A stretch of 64,000 nucleotides of DNA from Cryptosporangium aurantiacum (GTDB lineage Bacteria > Actinomycetota > Actinomycetes > Mycobacteriales > Cryptosporangiaceae), in the NCBI RefSeq assembly GCF_900143005.1, contig NZ_FRCS01000029.1:1-64000 (forward strand), written 5' to 3'. A program made the position numbers and the translations under genes. This document shows positions 30,257-38,495 of this stretch, piece by piece; positions within the stretch are counted from its first letter, which is position 1; every line of letters begins with the position of its first letter. The notes beneath the pieces are model-generated. The model worked only from the letters and a program-made list of their open reading frames with translations. It searched no databases and was not told the origin of the DNA.

Positions 30257-31159
30257 ATGTCAACGAACCCGGTGATGAGCGACGACTCGGGCGCTCTGGA
30301 GCAGGCCACCCTCGACCTGGCGACCTTGGGCATCGTCAACGAGCCGCGGCGATCCCGCCGGCCGGACGAGGGTCTGCAGGCCAAAAGCGGTCACGGCCCG
30401 GCTCGGGTCATCGCGCTCTGCAATCAGAAGGGTGGCGTCGGCAAGACCACCAGCACGATCAACCTGGGCGCGGCGCTGGCCGAGTGCGACCAGCGTGTGC
30501 TGCTGGTCGACTTCGACCCGCAGGGTGCGCTCTCGGTCGGGCTCGGTGTCAACGCCTACGACCTCGAGCTGACCGTCTACAACCTGCTCATGCAGTCCGG
30601 CGTGCGCACCGAGGACGTGCTGGTCAAGACGAACGTCACCGGGCTCGACTTACTGCCGTCCAACATCGACCTGTCGGCAGCCGAGGTGCAGCTGGTCAGC
30701 GAGGTGGCCAGGGAGCAGACGCTCGACCGTGCGCTGCGGCAGGTCCGCGACGACTACGACTACATCCTGATCGACTGCCAGCCGTCGCTGGGTTTGCTGA
30801 CGGTCAACGCGCTCACCGCGGCGCACGGCGTGATCGTTCCGCTGGAGTGTGAGTTCTTCTCGCTCCGTGGTCTGGCCATGCTGATCGACACGATCGAGAA
30901 GGTGAAGGACCGGCTCAACCCGGATCTGGAGCTGGACGGCATCCTGGCGACGATGTACGACTCGCGCACCGTCCACTCGCGCCAGGTACTGTCCCGCGTC
31001 GTGGAGGCGTTCGGCGACAAGGTGTACGACACGGTGATCTCGCGTACGGTCCGGTTCCCGGAGACGACGGTCGCGGGTGAGCCGATCACGACGTGGGCCC
31101 CAGGGTCCGGCGGTGCCAAGGCGTACCGGGCGCTGGCCCGCGAGGTGCTCGCCAGGTGA
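30257..31159 (+). CDS. ParA/Soj-family ATPase (Rv1708-like)
   Basis: 300 aa from ATG 30257. A ~48-residue N-terminal extension precedes a deviant Walker A KGGVGKTTSTINLG (~59), LLVDFDPQG (Walker A'), and DYILIDCQPSLGLLTVNAL (Walker B). It binds ATP and DNA non-specifically, as ParA, Soj and MinD relatives do. It is not the oriC-proximal parA, because no parB follows; instead a small basic ribbon-helix-helix-like protein is coupled by GTGA. Order with scpA/scpB matches Rv1708-Rv1710. A chromosome-organisation role alongside condensin loading is inferred. Confidence 0.9.
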   Translation: MSTNPVMSDDSGALEQATLDLATLGIVNEPRRSRRPDEGLQAKSGHGPARVIALCNQKGGVGKTTSTINLGAALAECDQRVLLVDFDPQGALSVGLGVNAYDLELTVYNLLMQSGVRTEDVLVKTNVTGLDLLPSNIDLSAAEVQLVSEVAREQTLDRALRQVRDDYDYILIDCQPSLGLLTVNALTAAHGVIVPLECEFFSLRGLAMLIDTIEKVKDRLNPDLELDGILATMYDSRTVHSRQVLSRVVEAFGDKVYDTVISRTVRFPETTVAGEPITTWAPGSGGAKAYRALAREVLAR

Positions 31160-31575
31160 GGCGCCGCGTACAACTCCCCGGCGCCTCCGAGCTGTTCCGG
31201 ATGACGACGTCGTCCGGGGCCAGCACGGTCGAGGTGATCGGCGGGACACCGACGGCGCGCCCAGCGCCCGCACGCCCGCGGCCGCGGGCTGATCCGGGCA
31301 GTTCGGGCGCGCAGCCTCCGGCCGAGGTGACGCCGATCCGCGCGTCGCCGCGTACTCCGAGCGGCAGGCAGCGGCACGATGAGAAGATCACCGTGTACCT
31401 GTCCTCCGGTGAGCTGCTCGAACTCGAGCGGACCCGGCTGGACCTGCGGGCTCGTCACGGCATCGGCATCGACCGCGGCCGTATCGTCCGGGAGGCGATC
31501 GCGATAGCACTGGCGGAGTACGACGCGAACGGAGAGCACTCGGTGCTGGTCCGTCGGCTCGCGAGCGGCCACTGA
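31156..31575 (+). CDS. ribbon-helix-helix-like partner of ParA
   Basis: 139 aa from GTG 31156, overlapping the parA stop; internal ATG 31201 is an alternative. The first ~70 residues are Pro/Arg-rich and disordered. Residues ~74-125 resemble an RHH DNA-binding fold: strand EKITVYLSSGELLELERTRL, helix, turn RARHGIGIDRGR, helix IVREAIAIALAEY. This is the layout of ParG/Omega-type centromere-binding partners of plasmid ParA (ParF), which also have a flexible N-terminus. The direct coupling suggests a chromosomal ParA-RHH pair. Confidence 0.65.
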   Translation: MRRRVQLPGASELFRMTTSSGASTVEVIGGTPTARPAPARPRPRADPGSSGAQPPAEVTPIRASPRTPSGRQRHDEKITVYLSSGELLELERTRLDLRARHGIGIDRGRIVREAIAIALAEYDANGEHSVLVRRLASGH

Positions 31576-31576
31576 C

Positions 31577-32257
31577 GTGCTGTTCGCGCTCAGTCGGCCG
31601 GTCGCGCTCGCCGGTCTCGCGCTGGCTTTCGTGCTGGCGCTGGTGATCCGGGTGCTCGCCATCCGGGTCGTCCAGCGTCGCCAGGTACCGGCGGGCTGGG
31701 GCACGCCCCGGCGGTCCGGCGGCAAGCTGGTCGACGTCCGGCGCGACGTCGACATCTTCGGTGTGGTCGCCGCCGTGGTGGGCGGTACCGGCTGGGGCAA
31801 GAAGGTCGAGGACTCCGGCATGCACCCGGCGCCGGTCCGGGTGTTGCTGGCCGGTCCGATCGCGGTGATCGTCGCCGCGCAGCTGGCTTTTCTGGCGTTC
31901 GTCCTGGTCGCCGGGCGGGTGCCGCTCGGGCAGCTGGATTCGTCCAGCGTGCTCCGTGGCGACCTGATCGGCGGGACGAGCGCGGAGCTGTTCCTGCTGT
32001 CGCTCGCGGTCGGCCTGCTCTGCTTCGGGCTGCTCGACCTGGTGCCGCTGCCCCCGCTGGACGGGTGGGGGCTGCTGCGGCACGCGGTGAAGCGTCCCGG
32101 AACCGGGTTCCAGAAGGCGCGGCACTGGCTGGAGGACCAGAACGTCGGCATCGCGATCCTGCTGGCCGGGATGCTGCTGCCGCTGTTCCGGGGTCTGCCG
32201 CTGTTCCTGTTCCTCCTCGATATCTTTACGTTGCCGTTCTTGCTGCTCTGGGGCTGA
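31577..32257 (+). CDS. S2P/M50-like membrane protein lacking HExxH
   Basis: 226 aa from GTG 31577, one base after the previous stop. Five or six TM helices are predicted. GLLDLVPLPPLDGWGLL (~150) corresponds to the NxxPxxxLDG motif of site-2 protease homologues, where Asp ligates zinc. The HExxH helix is missing, so a zinc protease activity is unlikely. It lies between the ParA-RHH pair and scpA in the same orientation, a conserved spot for a membrane protein in several actinobacteria. Function unknown. Confidence 0.7.
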   Translation: MLFALSRPVALAGLALAFVLALVIRVLAIRVVQRRQVPAGWGTPRRSGGKLVDVRRDVDIFGVVAAVVGGTGWGKKVEDSGMHPAPVRVLLAGPIAVIVAAQLAFLAFVLVAGRVPLGQLDSSSVLRGDLIGGTSAELFLLSLAVGLLCFGLLDLVPLPPLDGWGLLRHAVKRPGTGFQKARHWLEDQNVGIAILLAGMLLPLFRGLPLFLFLLDIFTLPFLLLWG

Positions 32258-32296
32258 CCCGGACCCGTTGAGCAGGGTGTTCGGGCTCCGGCACGG

Positions 32297-32302
32297 TACG
32301 GT
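32297..32302 (+). promoter_or_regulatory. leaderless -10 of scpA
   Basis: TACGGT six bases before GTG 32309. The same hexamer and spacing occur before xerD. No ribosome-binding site is present, so translation from a leaderless mRNA is likely. Confidence 0.45.
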
Positions 32303-32308
32303 CGTGCG

Positions 32309-33445
32309 GTGAGCGAGAGCGGTCCGGACAGCGCTGTGGGCGCAGCCGTCGCCGAGGATGGTCCGTCGGGCGGCCCGCCCCGCGGCAGCGGGTACGGCGA
32401 GAAGTTCCACATCCGGCTGGAGAACTTCGAGGGCCCGTTCGACCTGCTGCTGCAACTGATCAGCAAGCACAAGCTGGACGTCACCGAGGTCGCGCTCAGC
32501 CAGGTCACCGACGACTTCATCGCGCATATCCGCGGGATGGGGGACGAGTGGGACCTGGGTCAGGTCAGCGAGTTCCTGCTGATCGCCGCGACACTGCTCG
32601 ACCTGAAGGCCGCCCGGTTGCTGCCCGCCGCCGAGGTCGAGGACGAGGAGGACCTGGCGCTGCTGGAGGCCCGCGACCTGCTGTTCGCGCGGCTGCTGCA
32701 GTACCGGGCGTTCAAGCAGGTGGCCAGCTTCCTGGCCGAGCGGGAGCGGGACGGGGCGACGCGCTGGCCCCGTGCGGTGCAACTCGAGGCACGGTTCGCG
32801 GCGGCCATGCCGGAGGTGCTGCTCGGGCTCGGTCCGGAGCAGTTCGCCCGGCTCGCGGTGCAGGCGATGACGCCGAAGCCGGTGCCGACGGTCTCCATCG
32901 ATCACATCCACGCGCCCCGGGTGTCGGTGCGCGAGCATGCGGCGATCCTGCGGGAGCGGCTGGCCCGGCTGGGGCAGGCGTCGTTCCGGGCGCTCTGCTC
33001 GGACTGCGCGAACACGCTGGAGATCGTGGCGCGCTTCCTGGCGCTGCTCGAGCTGTACCGGGAGGGTGTCCTGCTGTTCGACCAGGTCGAGCCGCTGGGC
33101 GAGCTCCACGTACGCTGGGTCGGAGGGAGCGAGCGGGTCGCGGTCGAGATCGACGAGTACGGCAGCGACGCGGACGCTGCGGCGGCGGCGCAGGCCTTGC
33201 CGGAGCAGACGGGTGTTTTGCCTGCGGGCGCTTCGTCGTCGGGCGTCTCGCCGGCGGAGGCTTCGGCGGCGGACGCTCTGTCGGCGGGTGCGTCGGCGGC
33301 GGGTGCGTCGGCGGCGGGCGCGTCGTCGGCCGGTGCTTCTTCGGCCGGTGCTTCGGCGGCGGAGCCGGCGCGGGCCGAGCAGGCGCCGCCTATGGTGCCG
33401 GCCAGCCGGTCCGCTCCACCGATTGAGACGAAGGAACGCGGGTGA
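32309..33445 (+). CDS. scpA: condensin subunit ScpA (kleisin)
   Basis: 378 aa from GTG 32309. The kleisin N-terminus FHIRLENFEGPFDLLLQLISKHKLDVTEVALSQ is diagnostic (shown in parts: FEGPFDLLLQLI, HKLDVTEV), followed by LVSEFLLIAATLLDLKAARLLP-type helices and a winged-helix C-terminal part (CANTLEIVARFLALLELYREG). It bridges SMC heads with ScpB. The last ~85 residues are an Ala/Ser/Gly repeat tail (AGASAAGASSAGASS) absent from most ScpA proteins. It is coupled to scpB by GTGA. Confidence 0.95.
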   Translation: MSESGPDSAVGAAVAEDGPSGGPPRGSGYGEKFHIRLENFEGPFDLLLQLISKHKLDVTEVALSQVTDDFIAHIRGMGDEWDLGQVSEFLLIAATLLDLKAARLLPAAEVEDEEDLALLEARDLLFARLLQYRAFKQVASFLAERERDGATRWPRAVQLEARFAAAMPEVLLGLGPEQFARLAVQAMTPKPVPTVSIDHIHAPRVSVREHAAILRERLARLGQASFRALCSDCANTLEIVARFLALLELYREGVLLFDQVEPLGELHVRWVGGSERVAVEIDEYGSDADAAAAAQALPEQTGVLPAGASSSGVSPAEASAADALSAGASAAGASAAGASSAGASSAGASAAEPARAEQAPPMVPASRSAPPIETKERG

Positions 33446-34386
33446 ACGAGGAGACACCGGCCGACGGGAAGCCGTCGGCCGCGGTGGGGTCGGAGGTTCC
33501 GGCTGCCGTCGCGGAGGCTGCTGCGGAGGCGGCTTTCGTGGGGTCCGCCGCGGAGGCTGCGGACGCGGAGGCTGCGGTCGCGGGGTTTGCCGCGGAGGCC
33601 GCGGCTGCGGACGCGGAGGCTGCGGTCGCGGGGTTTGCCGCGGAGGCCGCGGCTGCGGACGCGGACGCGGAGGCTGCGGCCGTGGGGTTTGCCGCGGAGG
33701 CCGCGGCTGCGGAGTCGGCCGTGGCGGCTGCGGCCGCGGAGGCCGCTGCGGATGCGGTCGCGGACGCGGTCGCGGACGCGGACGCGGCTGTGGCGGCTGC
33801 GGCGGAGGGCGCGCTGTTCGCGGTTCCGGAGGACGCGCAGCGGGACCGGATCGAGCCCGCGCTGGAGGCGATCCTGCTGGTCGTGGACGAGCCGGTGCCC
33901 GAGGGCCTGCTCGCCCAGACGCTGGGATGCCCGGTCGACGCGGTCACCAGGGCGCTGCGCGGGCTGGCGGAGGAGTACACCGCCGCCGGACGCGGATTCG
34001 AGCTGCGTCAGCTCGGGGGTGGCTGGCGTCTCTACACCCGGTCGGAATACGCACCGTACGTCGAACGGTTCGTTCTGGAGGGCCAGCAGGCCCGGCTCAC
34101 TCAGGCGGCGCTCGAGACGCTGGCGGTGATCGCCTACAAGCAGCCGGTCACCCGGTCGGCGGTGGCGGCGATCCGCGGTGTCTCGGTCGACGGGGTGATC
34201 CGTACCCTGCTCTCCCGCGGATTGATCGAGGAGTGCGGCACCGACCCGGAGACCGGTGGGCACCAGTTCCGGACGACGGTGCTCTTCCTCGAAAAGCTCG
34301 GTTTGAACTCACTGGACGAATTGCCGGCGCTCGCGCCGCTCCTGCCCGGAATGGATGCCCTGGATGATGTCATCGCCGCGTCGTAA
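33442..34386 (+). CDS. scpB: condensin subunit ScpB
   Basis: 314 aa from GTG 33442. The C-terminal ~185 residues are a standard ScpB with two winged helices (RIEPALEAILLVVDEPVPEGLLAQ, AALETLAVIAYKQPVTRSAVAAIRGVSVDGVI, in parts: LAVIAYKQPVTR, IRGVSVDGVIRTLL). The first ~125 residues are an Ala/Glu repeat region built on AEAAVAGFAAEAAAAD, unusual for the family. It binds the ScpA kleisin and completes the SMC-ScpAB condensin. The 3' end overlaps rluB by ~30 bp. Confidence 0.95.
   Translation: MNEETPADGKPSAAVGSEVPAAVAEAAAEAAFVGSAAEAADAEAAVAGFAAEAAAADAEAAVAGFAAEAAAADADAEAAAVGFAAEAAAAESAVAAAAAEAAADAVADAVADADAAVAAAAEGALFAVPEDAQRDRIEPALEAILLVVDEPVPEGLLAQTLGCPVDAVTRALRGLAEEYTAAGRGFELRQLGGGWRLYTRSEYAPYVERFVLEGQQARLTQAALETLAVIAYKQPVTRSAVAAIRGVSVDGVIRTLLSRGLIEECGTDPETGGHQFRTTVLFLEKLGLNSLDELPALAPLLPGMDALDDVIAAS
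33559..33714 (+). repeat. 48-bp in-frame tandem repeats in scpB
   Basis: About three copies of a 48-bp unit coding AEAAVAGFAAEAAAAD; two are identical over nearly their full length. They build the N-terminal alanine-rich extension of ScpB. Confidence 0.8.
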
Positions 34387-35926
34387 CCCCAGCCCGCGTG
34401 GGGGCGACGGCCCGCCACGCTGGGGCGGTGGCGCGCCGCGTACGGGCGGAGCGCCGGGCTCTGGAGGCGGGGCGCCGCGCTCGGGTGGAGCGCCGCGCGG
34501 TGCCGCTGGTGACGGCGGCGGCCGTGGCGCGGGCGACGCCCGCGGCGGCCGTGGGGAGGCCGGGGGCGAGTACCGCCGCGGGTCCGGCGACGGACCCGCT
34601 CGTAGCGACCGCCCCGGTCGCAGCGAGCGCTCTGGCGGCAGCGACCGCCCTGTCCGCAGCGAGAGCTCCGGTCGGGGCGAGGGCTTTGCCCGCGGCGAGG
34701 GGAGCGGGCGTGACGGTGCGCCGCGCCGGGGTGGCGATGGCGGGCGTGACGGTGCGCCTCGTCGAGGTGGCGATGGCGGGCGTGACGGTGCGCCGCGTCG
34801 GGGCGACGGCGGCGGGCGTGATGGTGCGCCTCGCCGGGGCAGTGACAGCGGTAGCCGCGGCGGTGCGCCGCGTACCGGCGGCAGCGGCGGTGCCTCACGC
34901 GTCGGCGGCGGTGCTCCGCGAACGGGCGGTAGCGGTGCGCCGGGTACGGGCGGTGCGCCGGGTACGGGCGGCGCCAGCCGCGGCGCCGGACCGCGGCGGG
35001 GCGACAGCGGTGCCGCGCGGTACTCGCGTGCCTCGGACGGTCCGCGCTCGGAACCCCTGGGCCGCGATGGTGAACCCGCGCCGCGGCGCGCGTCCCGCAC
35101 CGTCGGCCGGGGCAAAGCCGCCTCTCCCCAGCGTCCGTATCAAGACGTGTGGGAAGAGGAAGAGGGCGACCCGAACTGGGCCGCGAAGCTCGACGAACCG
35201 AAGGAAGGCGACCGCCTTCAGAAGGTCCTCGCCGCCGCGGGCGTCGGGTCGCGCCGCGCGTGCGAGGAGCTGATCGAGGAGGGGCGGGTCAGCGTCGACG
35301 GCGAGGTCGTCCGGGTCCAGGGCAAGCGGGTCGACCCGCTGACCGCGGTGATCCACGTCGACGGCCAGCGGGTGATCGTCGACGACCGGATGGTCTACCT
35401 GGCGTTCAACAAGCCCAAGGGCGTGCTGTCCGCGATGACCGACGACAAGGGCCGCCCCACCGTGGGTGACTACGTCGCCGACCGGGACACCCGGGTGTTC
35501 CACGTCGGTCGCCTGGACGCCGAGTCCGAGGGGCTGCTGCTGCTCACCAACGACGGCGCGCTCTCGCACCGCCTGACCCACCCGTCGTACGGCGTGCTGA
35601 AGACCTACCTGGCCGAGGTCCCCGGGCCGATGCAGAGCGACGTCCGCAAGCGGCTGCTGGAGGGCGTCGACCTGGAGGACGGGCTGGTGAAGGTCGACAA
35701 GTTCCGGGTCGTCGACAACCTGCCCGGCAAGCTGCTCGTCGAGGTCGTCATCCACGAGGGCCGCAAGCACGTGGTCCGGCGGCTGCTCGAGGAGGTCGGG
35801 CACCCGGTGAGTCGCCTGGTCCGGACGTCGATCGGCGCGGTGCAGCTGGCCAGCCTCAAGCCCGGTAAGTTCCGCCACCTCAACCGTGAGGAGATCGGCC
35901 GCCTGCACTCCGAGGTGGGCCTGTAG
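34355..35926 (+). CDS. rluB: 23S rRNA pseudouridine synthase RluB with RGG tail
   Basis: 523 aa from ATG 34355 (34364 and 34367 are alternatives; all overlap the end of scpB). Residues 1-~270 are an Arg/Gly/Asp-rich disordered tail with GRDGAPRRGGDGG repeats. An S4 domain (DRLQKVLAAAGVGSRRACEEL, ~285) precedes the RsuA/RluB catalytic domain with the essential Asp in GRLDAESEGLLLLTNDG (~384) and HEGRKHVVRRLLEEVGHPV. It modifies a uridine near the peptidyl-transferase centre (U2605 in E. coli). Position after scpB matches Rv1711. The RGG-like tail probably adds RNA affinity. Confidence 0.92.
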   Translation: MPWMMSSPRRNPSPRGGDGPPRWGGGAPRTGGAPGSGGGAPRSGGAPRGAAGDGGGRGAGDARGGRGEAGGEYRRGSGDGPARSDRPGRSERSGGSDRPVRSESSGRGEGFARGEGSGRDGAPRRGGDGGRDGAPRRGGDGGRDGAPRRGDGGGRDGAPRRGSDSGSRGGAPRTGGSGGASRVGGGAPRTGGSGAPGTGGAPGTGGASRGAGPRRGDSGAARYSRASDGPRSEPLGRDGEPAPRRASRTVGRGKAASPQRPYQDVWEEEEGDPNWAAKLDEPKEGDRLQKVLAAAGVGSRRACEELIEEGRVSVDGEVVRVQGKRVDPLTAVIHVDGQRVIVDDRMVYLAFNKPKGVLSAMTDDKGRPTVGDYVADRDTRVFHVGRLDAESEGLLLLTNDGALSHRLTHPSYGVLKTYLAEVPGPMQSDVRKRLLEGVDLEDGLVKVDKFRVVDNLPGKLLVEVVIHEGRKHVVRRLLEEVGHPVSRLVRTSIGAVQLASLKPGKFRHLNREEIGRLHSEVGL

Positions 35927-35986
35927 CCGAGGCGGTCGGAGGTCGCCGTTAGGCTCGGGCCGAGGCGGACGGGAAGGAGACGGCCG

Positions 35987-36349
35987 GTGGCGGTCAGGGC
36001 TGTGCGCGGTGCGATCCAGGTCGACGAGAACTCGCGGGACGCGATCCTGGAGGGAACGACCGAGTTGATCAAGGCGGTGCTGCACCGTAACTCGATCACC
36101 CCGGACGACCTGATCAGCGTCATCTTCACCGCGACGCCGGACCTGGACGCCGAGTTCCCGGCCTACGCGGCGCGCCTGCTGGGCTTCACCGACGTGCCGC
36201 TGCTGTGCACGACCGAGATCGGGGTCCCGGGGTCGATGCCACGGGTGCTGCGGCTGCTGGCACACGTCGAGACCGAGACGCCGCGCTCCGGTCTGCACCA
36301 CGTCTACCTGCGTGGGGCGGCCGCTCTGCGCAGGGATCTGCCGCAGTGA
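35987..36349 (+). CDS. aroH: AroH-class chorismate mutase
   Basis: 120 aa from GTG 35987 with AAGGAG nine bases upstream; TAGGCT (35950-35955) may be its -10. The sequence matches the monofunctional AroH trimer family: VRGAIQVDENSRDAILEGTTELI, ISVIFTATPDLDAEFPAYAAR, EIGVPGSMPRVLRLLAHVET and HHVYLRGAAALRRDL. It converts chorismate to prephenate for Phe/Tyr synthesis. In other actinobacteria cmk follows closely; here the next conserved gene (cmk) is ~22 kb away. Confidence 0.95.
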   Translation: MAVRAVRGAIQVDENSRDAILEGTTELIKAVLHRNSITPDDLISVIFTATPDLDAEFPAYAARLLGFTDVPLLCTTEIGVPGSMPRVLRLLAHVETETPRSGLHHVYLRGAAALRRDLPQ

Positions 36350-37035
36350 GCTCGCCCGCGCTCCGGGCGGTCGCCCTCGGGCTCCTGCTTCTCGTCCTGG
36401 TGGCGGTGCTGCTGACGAGCGGCGTTCCGGAGCCCTCGCAGCTGCGGGCGTTCGTCGCCGGCGCCGGGGCCTGGACGTCGATCGGGGTGGGCGCCGTTGC
36501 GGTGGTCACGTCGGTGCTGATGGTGCCGCGCGGGGTGCCCGCCGTGCTGGCCGGGTTGCTGCTGCCGCCGGTTCTCGCCGTCGCCGCCGCGCTCGGCGGC
36601 ATCGCGCTCGGTGCGACGGTCGCGTTCTCGCTGGGCCGCTGGCTCGGCCGGCCCTACCTGGCCGGACGGACGGCTCGCGTCGCCCCCGATGCCCGGCTGG
36701 CCCGGCTGCAGGCCTGGCTCGACCGGGACGGGACCCGGGCGGTGGTGTACGCCCGGATCCTGCCGGTCTTCCCGTTCGGCCTGCTCAACTACCTGTTCGG
36801 TGCGACGTCGGTCCGCTTGCTGCCGTTCGTCGTCGGCACCGTGTGTGGCGTCGCGCCGAGCACCACCGCGTACGTGTTCGTCGGCGCGTCGGCTGACCAC
36901 CCCGGCTCACCCGCGTTCCTGCTCTCGGTAGGCCTGGTCGCGCTGGTCGGGTCGCTCGGCCTCGCGCACGCCTGGTACACCCGGCGTCGTTCCCGCCGGG
37001 GTGCCGCTACCGCGGACCCGGTGCCGACGGCGTGA
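36346..37035 (+). CDS. VTT/DedA-type membrane protein (TVP38-like)
   Basis: 229 aa from GTG 36346, overlapping aroH by four bases. Five or so TM helices are predicted, and the VTT domain shows GATVAFSLGRWLGRPYLAGR, LDRDGTRAVVYARILPVFPFGLLNYLFGATS and GTVCGVAPSTTAYVFVGAS (in parts). Family members act as lipid scramblases or flippases; DedA proteins recycle undecaprenyl phosphate. The Arg and Pro in the ARILPVFPF loop are the conserved re-entrant motif. The C-terminus overlaps the convergent phytase gene by 29 bp. Confidence 0.85.
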   Translation: MSSPALRAVALGLLLLVLVAVLLTSGVPEPSQLRAFVAGAGAWTSIGVGAVAVVTSVLMVPRGVPAVLAGLLLPPVLAVAAALGGIALGATVAFSLGRWLGRPYLAGRTARVAPDARLARLQAWLDRDGTRAVVYARILPVFPFGLLNYLFGATSVRLLPFVVGTVCGVAPSTTAYVFVGASADHPGSPAFLLSVGLVALVGSLGLAHAWYTRRRSRRGAATADPVPTA

Positions 37036-38299
37036 CCGCGAGGCGGAGCGGCTTGGCGACCGCCCGCCAGTCGAGCAGCTTGAAGTTCGTGTTCGCCCGT
37101 CCGTCGGCGGCTGGGGTGTTCTCGCCGTCGTGGACGACGAGCAGCCCGGCCGGGAACGTGGCGTTCAGCCGCGTGTGCACGACCGCGGTGCCGTCCGAGT
37201 GCTGGACGCCGTCGGTGGCCGCACCGTCGGTCACGTCGTAGCGGCCCAGGTAACCCAGCGTCCGCCGGTCGTAGACGAGGAAGCCGGAGTCGCCCTGGCT
37301 GGAGACCAGCAGGTACCGGTCGGCGTAGATCGCCAGCCCCTCGACGTCCGCGGTGATCCGGGTACCGCCGTAGCCGGGATTCGCACCGTACGCGCACTCG
37401 TCGGCGGCCGCGTCGTACGTGCCCGGGACGCCGAACTCCTTCACCTTCTCCACGATCCGGGCCGCGCCGAAGCGGTGGTTCCGCAGGTCGATCTTCCAGA
37501 GCGCGACGTCCTCCTGAGCGGCGTACAGCACACCCGCGACCGGATCGACAACCACACCTTCGACCTGCGGCCCGACGCCCGGCTCGTCACACGGCGTCCA
37601 GGTGGTGCCGTTCGGCAGCCGGAACCGGCCGGGCAGGGTCAGGGTGTCGGCGCGCTGGTAGCTGACGCCCCGTGCGGTGTTCACGAGGCGGAACAGACCG
37701 AGCTGGGTGCTGGAGCGGCGACTGACCACCGTCCACGCAGTGCCGCCGTCGACCGTCGTCGTGAGACCGTAGGCGGTCGACTGGTCGTTCACCGCGGCCT
37801 GGTCGGCGTTGAACGCGAACGGCACGTCCGGCGCCGTGACGTCCACCAGCGGACGGGCGGCCCGGGTGCCGTCGATCCGGTAGATCCGGAGCTGGTCACG
37901 GCCCCGGTCGGAGACGATCGCGAGGTCCGCCGTCGTCCGGCCGAGGCGGACGCCGTACGCGACGTCGACGTTGTTGAAGCGACCCGGGGCGTCGTCGGCC
38001 GTCGGAGGCGCGGGCGGGGCGATCCGCTGCAGTTGCCTGCCCGCGAGGTCGTAGACGGCGAGGCCGCCCTCCTTGAGCGTGCCGATCACCAGGCTGCGGG
38101 CGGGGTCACTCGGGTCGACCCAGATCGCCGGGTCGTCGGCGTCGGAGTTGCCCCCGGCCTCGTCGTCGAACTCGGCCGGGGTCTCGACCGCAGCGGTCAC
38201 GGCCGCCCGCGGGGGAGACTCGGCGGCGGCTGCGCCGGTCCCCGCGAGCAGCGCGATCGTGAGGCCGACGGCGCTCAGGAACAGTGGGCGGCGGGACAT
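37007..38299 (-). CDS. secreted beta-propeller phytase
   Basis: 430 aa; start ATG 38299 is chosen because GGAGGT (38310-38315) is ideally placed. The Sec signal peptide is RRPLFLSAVGLTIALLAGTGAAAAE. The mature protein matches the BPP phytase domain: NSDADDPAIWVDPSDPARS, GRFNNVDVAYG, LAIVSDRGRDQLRIYRID and VEGVVVDPVAGVLYAAQED. Acidic Ca-binding residues recur as expected. BPP enzymes release phosphate from Ca-phytate outside the cell. No phosphate-box (PHO) sequence is evident upstream. It is convergent with, and overlaps, the VTT gene. Confidence 0.92.
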   Translation of the reverse strand: MSRRPLFLSAVGLTIALLAGTGAAAAESPPRAAVTAAVETPAEFDDEAGGNSDADDPAIWVDPSDPARSLVIGTLKEGGLAVYDLAGRQLQRIAPPAPPTADDAPGRFNNVDVAYGVRLGRTTADLAIVSDRGRDQLRIYRIDGTRAARPLVDVTAPDVPFAFNADQAAVNDQSTAYGLTTTVDGGTAWTVVSRRSSTQLGLFRLVNTARGVSYQRADTLTLPGRFRLPNGTTWTPCDEPGVGPQVEGVVVDPVAGVLYAAQEDVALWKIDLRNHRFGAARIVEKVKEFGVPGTYDAAADECAYGANPGYGGTRITADVEGLAIYADRYLLVSSQGDSGFLVYDRRTLGYLGRYDVTDGAATDGVQHSDGTAVVHTRLNATFPAGLLVVHDGENTPAADGRANTNFKLLDWRAVAKPLRLAVTPSAPGPR

Positions 38300-38495
38300 C
38301 AAAGGCACCTCCGGTCTGGTATGGACGAATCCGGACAGACGTTAGGGGCGGCGGATGGTCGCCGTACGAACGTCCGGTGAACGCGTGGCCGGTTCCGGCC
38401 ATCTTCCGCGGATGGCCGGTTCGCGGGACGCGGTGGAGGCACTGCGGTCCGTAGAAAACAGGGGTCCGATCAACTCGTTTCACAGGAGAAATGCG

